This document shows positions 5,529 to 6,495 of a DNA stretch of 6,495 bases, piece by piece. Location: assembly GCA_002688185.1 (NCBI GenBank), contig NZCE01000011.1, positions 41,267 to 47,761 on the forward strand. Direction: 5' to 3'. Below the pieces are notes generated by a model. That model was not told the origin of the DNA and did no database searches. It was given only the letters and a program-made list of their open reading frames with translations. Origin of the DNA: Spirochaetales bacterium (GTDB lineage Bacteria > Spirochaetota > Spirochaetia > ARS1246). Each line of letters starts with the position of its first letter. Within the stretch, counting starts at the first letter, position 1. The translations under genes were made by a program, and so were the position numbers.

Positions 5529-6495
5529 GCGCCGCCCTTCTTCTGATTCTTTACAAATAATCGTTTTCCAAGCCGCATTCCCTGTACGAGGGGGATATGC
5601 GCGGGGCACGAAAAACTGCAGCAACCGCATTCCTTGCAGTCCATCAATCCCTCTTCAACAGCCTGATCATGCTCGAGATGGTCTATTAGCTTGAAGAGGC
5701 GCGTGGGGTGCAGCCCCAACGGACATACTTCCACGCAACTTCCACACCCTATGCACGGAGTTGTTCTTGCTGAACGCACCTCTCGCCTTGATAACGCCAA
5801 AATTCCTGAAGTTCCCTTTGTAACAGGTGTATCCAAATCCAGTATGGTAAAACCCATCATAGGACCGCCCATTACAATTTTCTCAGGGTTTTTGGTGAAC
5901 CCGCCGCATTCGTCAAGAAGCTGAGACACGGGGGTGCCAATTCGCACCTTGTAATTTCCCGGATTTTTTATGGCCTCTCCCGACACTGTGACTGACCGTT
6001 CTATCAAAGGTTTTCTCAGACAGATTGCCTCAAAAATGGCGTTTACCGTTCCGACATTGCTCACTACCGCTCCGATATCAATAGGAAGTCCGCCCGAAGG
6101 TACTTCTCTGCCGGTAATGGCCTTCAGAATTTGCTTCTCATCGCCCTGAGGGTACTTGACCTTGAGTGGGACAATGGCAATATCAGGCTCATGTTCAGCC
6201 GCGTATTGCCCGAGCGCTTCTATCGCGTCAGGCTTATTCGCCTCAACCGCAATCTTGATCTTCTTTGGCTGAAGTATTTTCTTAATGATTCGAATGCCTT
6301 CAAAAATCTCCCTCGTCCTCTCCAACATCAGTCGATGGTCGGTGGATAAATAGGGTTCACACTCGACGCCGTTTACGATAAAAAACTCTACGCTACTACC
6401 TTTTGGTGGCGAGAACTTTACGTGGGTTGGAAAGGTGGCTCCACCCATGCCGACGATTCCCATCGTGGGCAATGCGTCCAAAAGATCCTTTTGGG
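5525..6495 (-). CDS. rnfC: RnfC, NADH/FMN and iron-sulfur subunit of the Rnf complex (N-terminus cut by window)
   Basis: About 323 codons are visible. The frame stays open to the right edge, so the true start lies outside, and an apparent TTG start at 6481 is not needed. RnfC is the peripheral cytoplasmic subunit that exchanges electrons with NAD(H). Counting from the first full codon (6493), the flavin/NADH module shows GMGGATFP (15-22), VNGVECEPYLSTDH (40-53), KYPQGDEKQ (113-121) and GGPMMG (209-214), related to NuoF and NqrF-independent flavoproteins of this fold. Two ferredoxin motifs follow: C247, C250, C253, C257 and C286, C289, C292, C296, all intact. The protein ends about 26 residues after the last cysteine, so it lacks the long Lys/Ala-rich tail of enterobacterial RsxC. 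A full protein of about 430-440 residues is expected, leaving roughly 110-120 N-terminal residues missing. The stop overlaps rnfD as ATGA. Confidence 0.96.
   Translation of the reverse strand, partial: QKDLLDALPTMGIVGMGGATFPTHVKFSPPKGSSVEFFIVNGVECEPYLSTDHRLMLERTREIFEGIRIIKKILQPKKIKIAVEANKPDAIEALGQYAAEHEPDIAIVPLKVKYPQGDEKQILKAITGREVPSGGLPIDIGAVVSNVGTVNAIFEAICLRKPLIERSVTVSGEAIKNPGNYKVRIGTPVSQLLDECGGFTKNPEKIVMGGPMMGFTILDLDTPVTKGTSGILALSRREVRSARTTPCIGCGSCVEVCPLGLHPTRLFKLIDHLEHDQAVEEGLMDCKECGCCSFSCPAHIPLVQGMRLGKRLFVKNQKKGGA
5535..5540 (-). promoter_or_regulatory. ribosome binding site deciding the rnfD start
   Basis: GAAGGG lies 6 nt before ATG at 5528, in the last codons of rnfC. With the ATGA overlap it supports this start over the in-frame upstream codon at 5630. 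Confidence 0.5.

Noticed and set aside
5529..5630. N-terminal extension of RnfD starting at 5630.
   Set aside because: It lies inside the second ferredoxin-motif region of rnfC. ATG at 5528 with ATGA overlap is the typical arrangement.

Overview
The window is a block of seven genes, all on the minus strand, with almost no non-coding DNA. Read in the direction of transcription (right to left) the order is rnfC (5' end missing), rnfD, rnfG, rnfE, rnfA, rnfB, then a glycoside hydrolase family 57 (GH57)-like gene that runs off the left edge. The six rnf genes encode the membrane ferredoxin:NAD+ oxidoreductase (Rnf), which couples electron transfer between reduced ferredoxin (or flavodoxin) and NAD+ to Na+ or H+ transport. 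Nearly every junction is a start/stop overlap: ATGA for C/D, D/G and E/A, 8 nt for G/E, 14 nt for B/GH57. Only A/B has a gap, of 7 nt. This points to one translationally coupled transcript whose promoter lies to the right of the window and whose end lies to the left. No RNA gene, mobile element, CRISPR array or terminator was seen.

Organism: the CDGEAB order and the long, multi-cluster RnfB are the form found in anaerobic bacteria (Clostridia, Bacteroidota, Spirochaetota), not the short enterobacterial Rsx form. The altered last ferredoxin domain of RnfB and the pairing with a GH57/DUF1925/DUF1926 protein make me lean weakly towards a spirochaete, Treponema-like. That is an impression, not a result.

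Region by region: positions 5525-6495 hold the RnfC flavin/NADH module and its two [4Fe-4S] motifs. Positions 4407-5528 hold RnfD, with a covalent-FMN motif ending in Thr157. Positions 3847-4410 hold RnfG, with the equivalent motif ending in Ser161. Positions 3225-3854 and 2638-3228 hold RnfE and RnfA, each with the two membrane cysteines expected to share an iron-sulfur centre. Positions 1752-2630 hold RnfB, in which all four ligands of one predicted [4Fe-4S] cluster are replaced. Positions 1-1765 are covered by one open frame with no internal stop, encoding a protein with the layout of a GH57 4-alpha-glucanotransferase but without its catalytic residues.

The most unusual points are the apparent GH57 pseudoenzyme coupled to the last rnf gene and the clean loss of one RnfB cluster. 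Together they suggest an Rnf variant with an uncharacterised, carbohydrate-enzyme-derived accessory protein.
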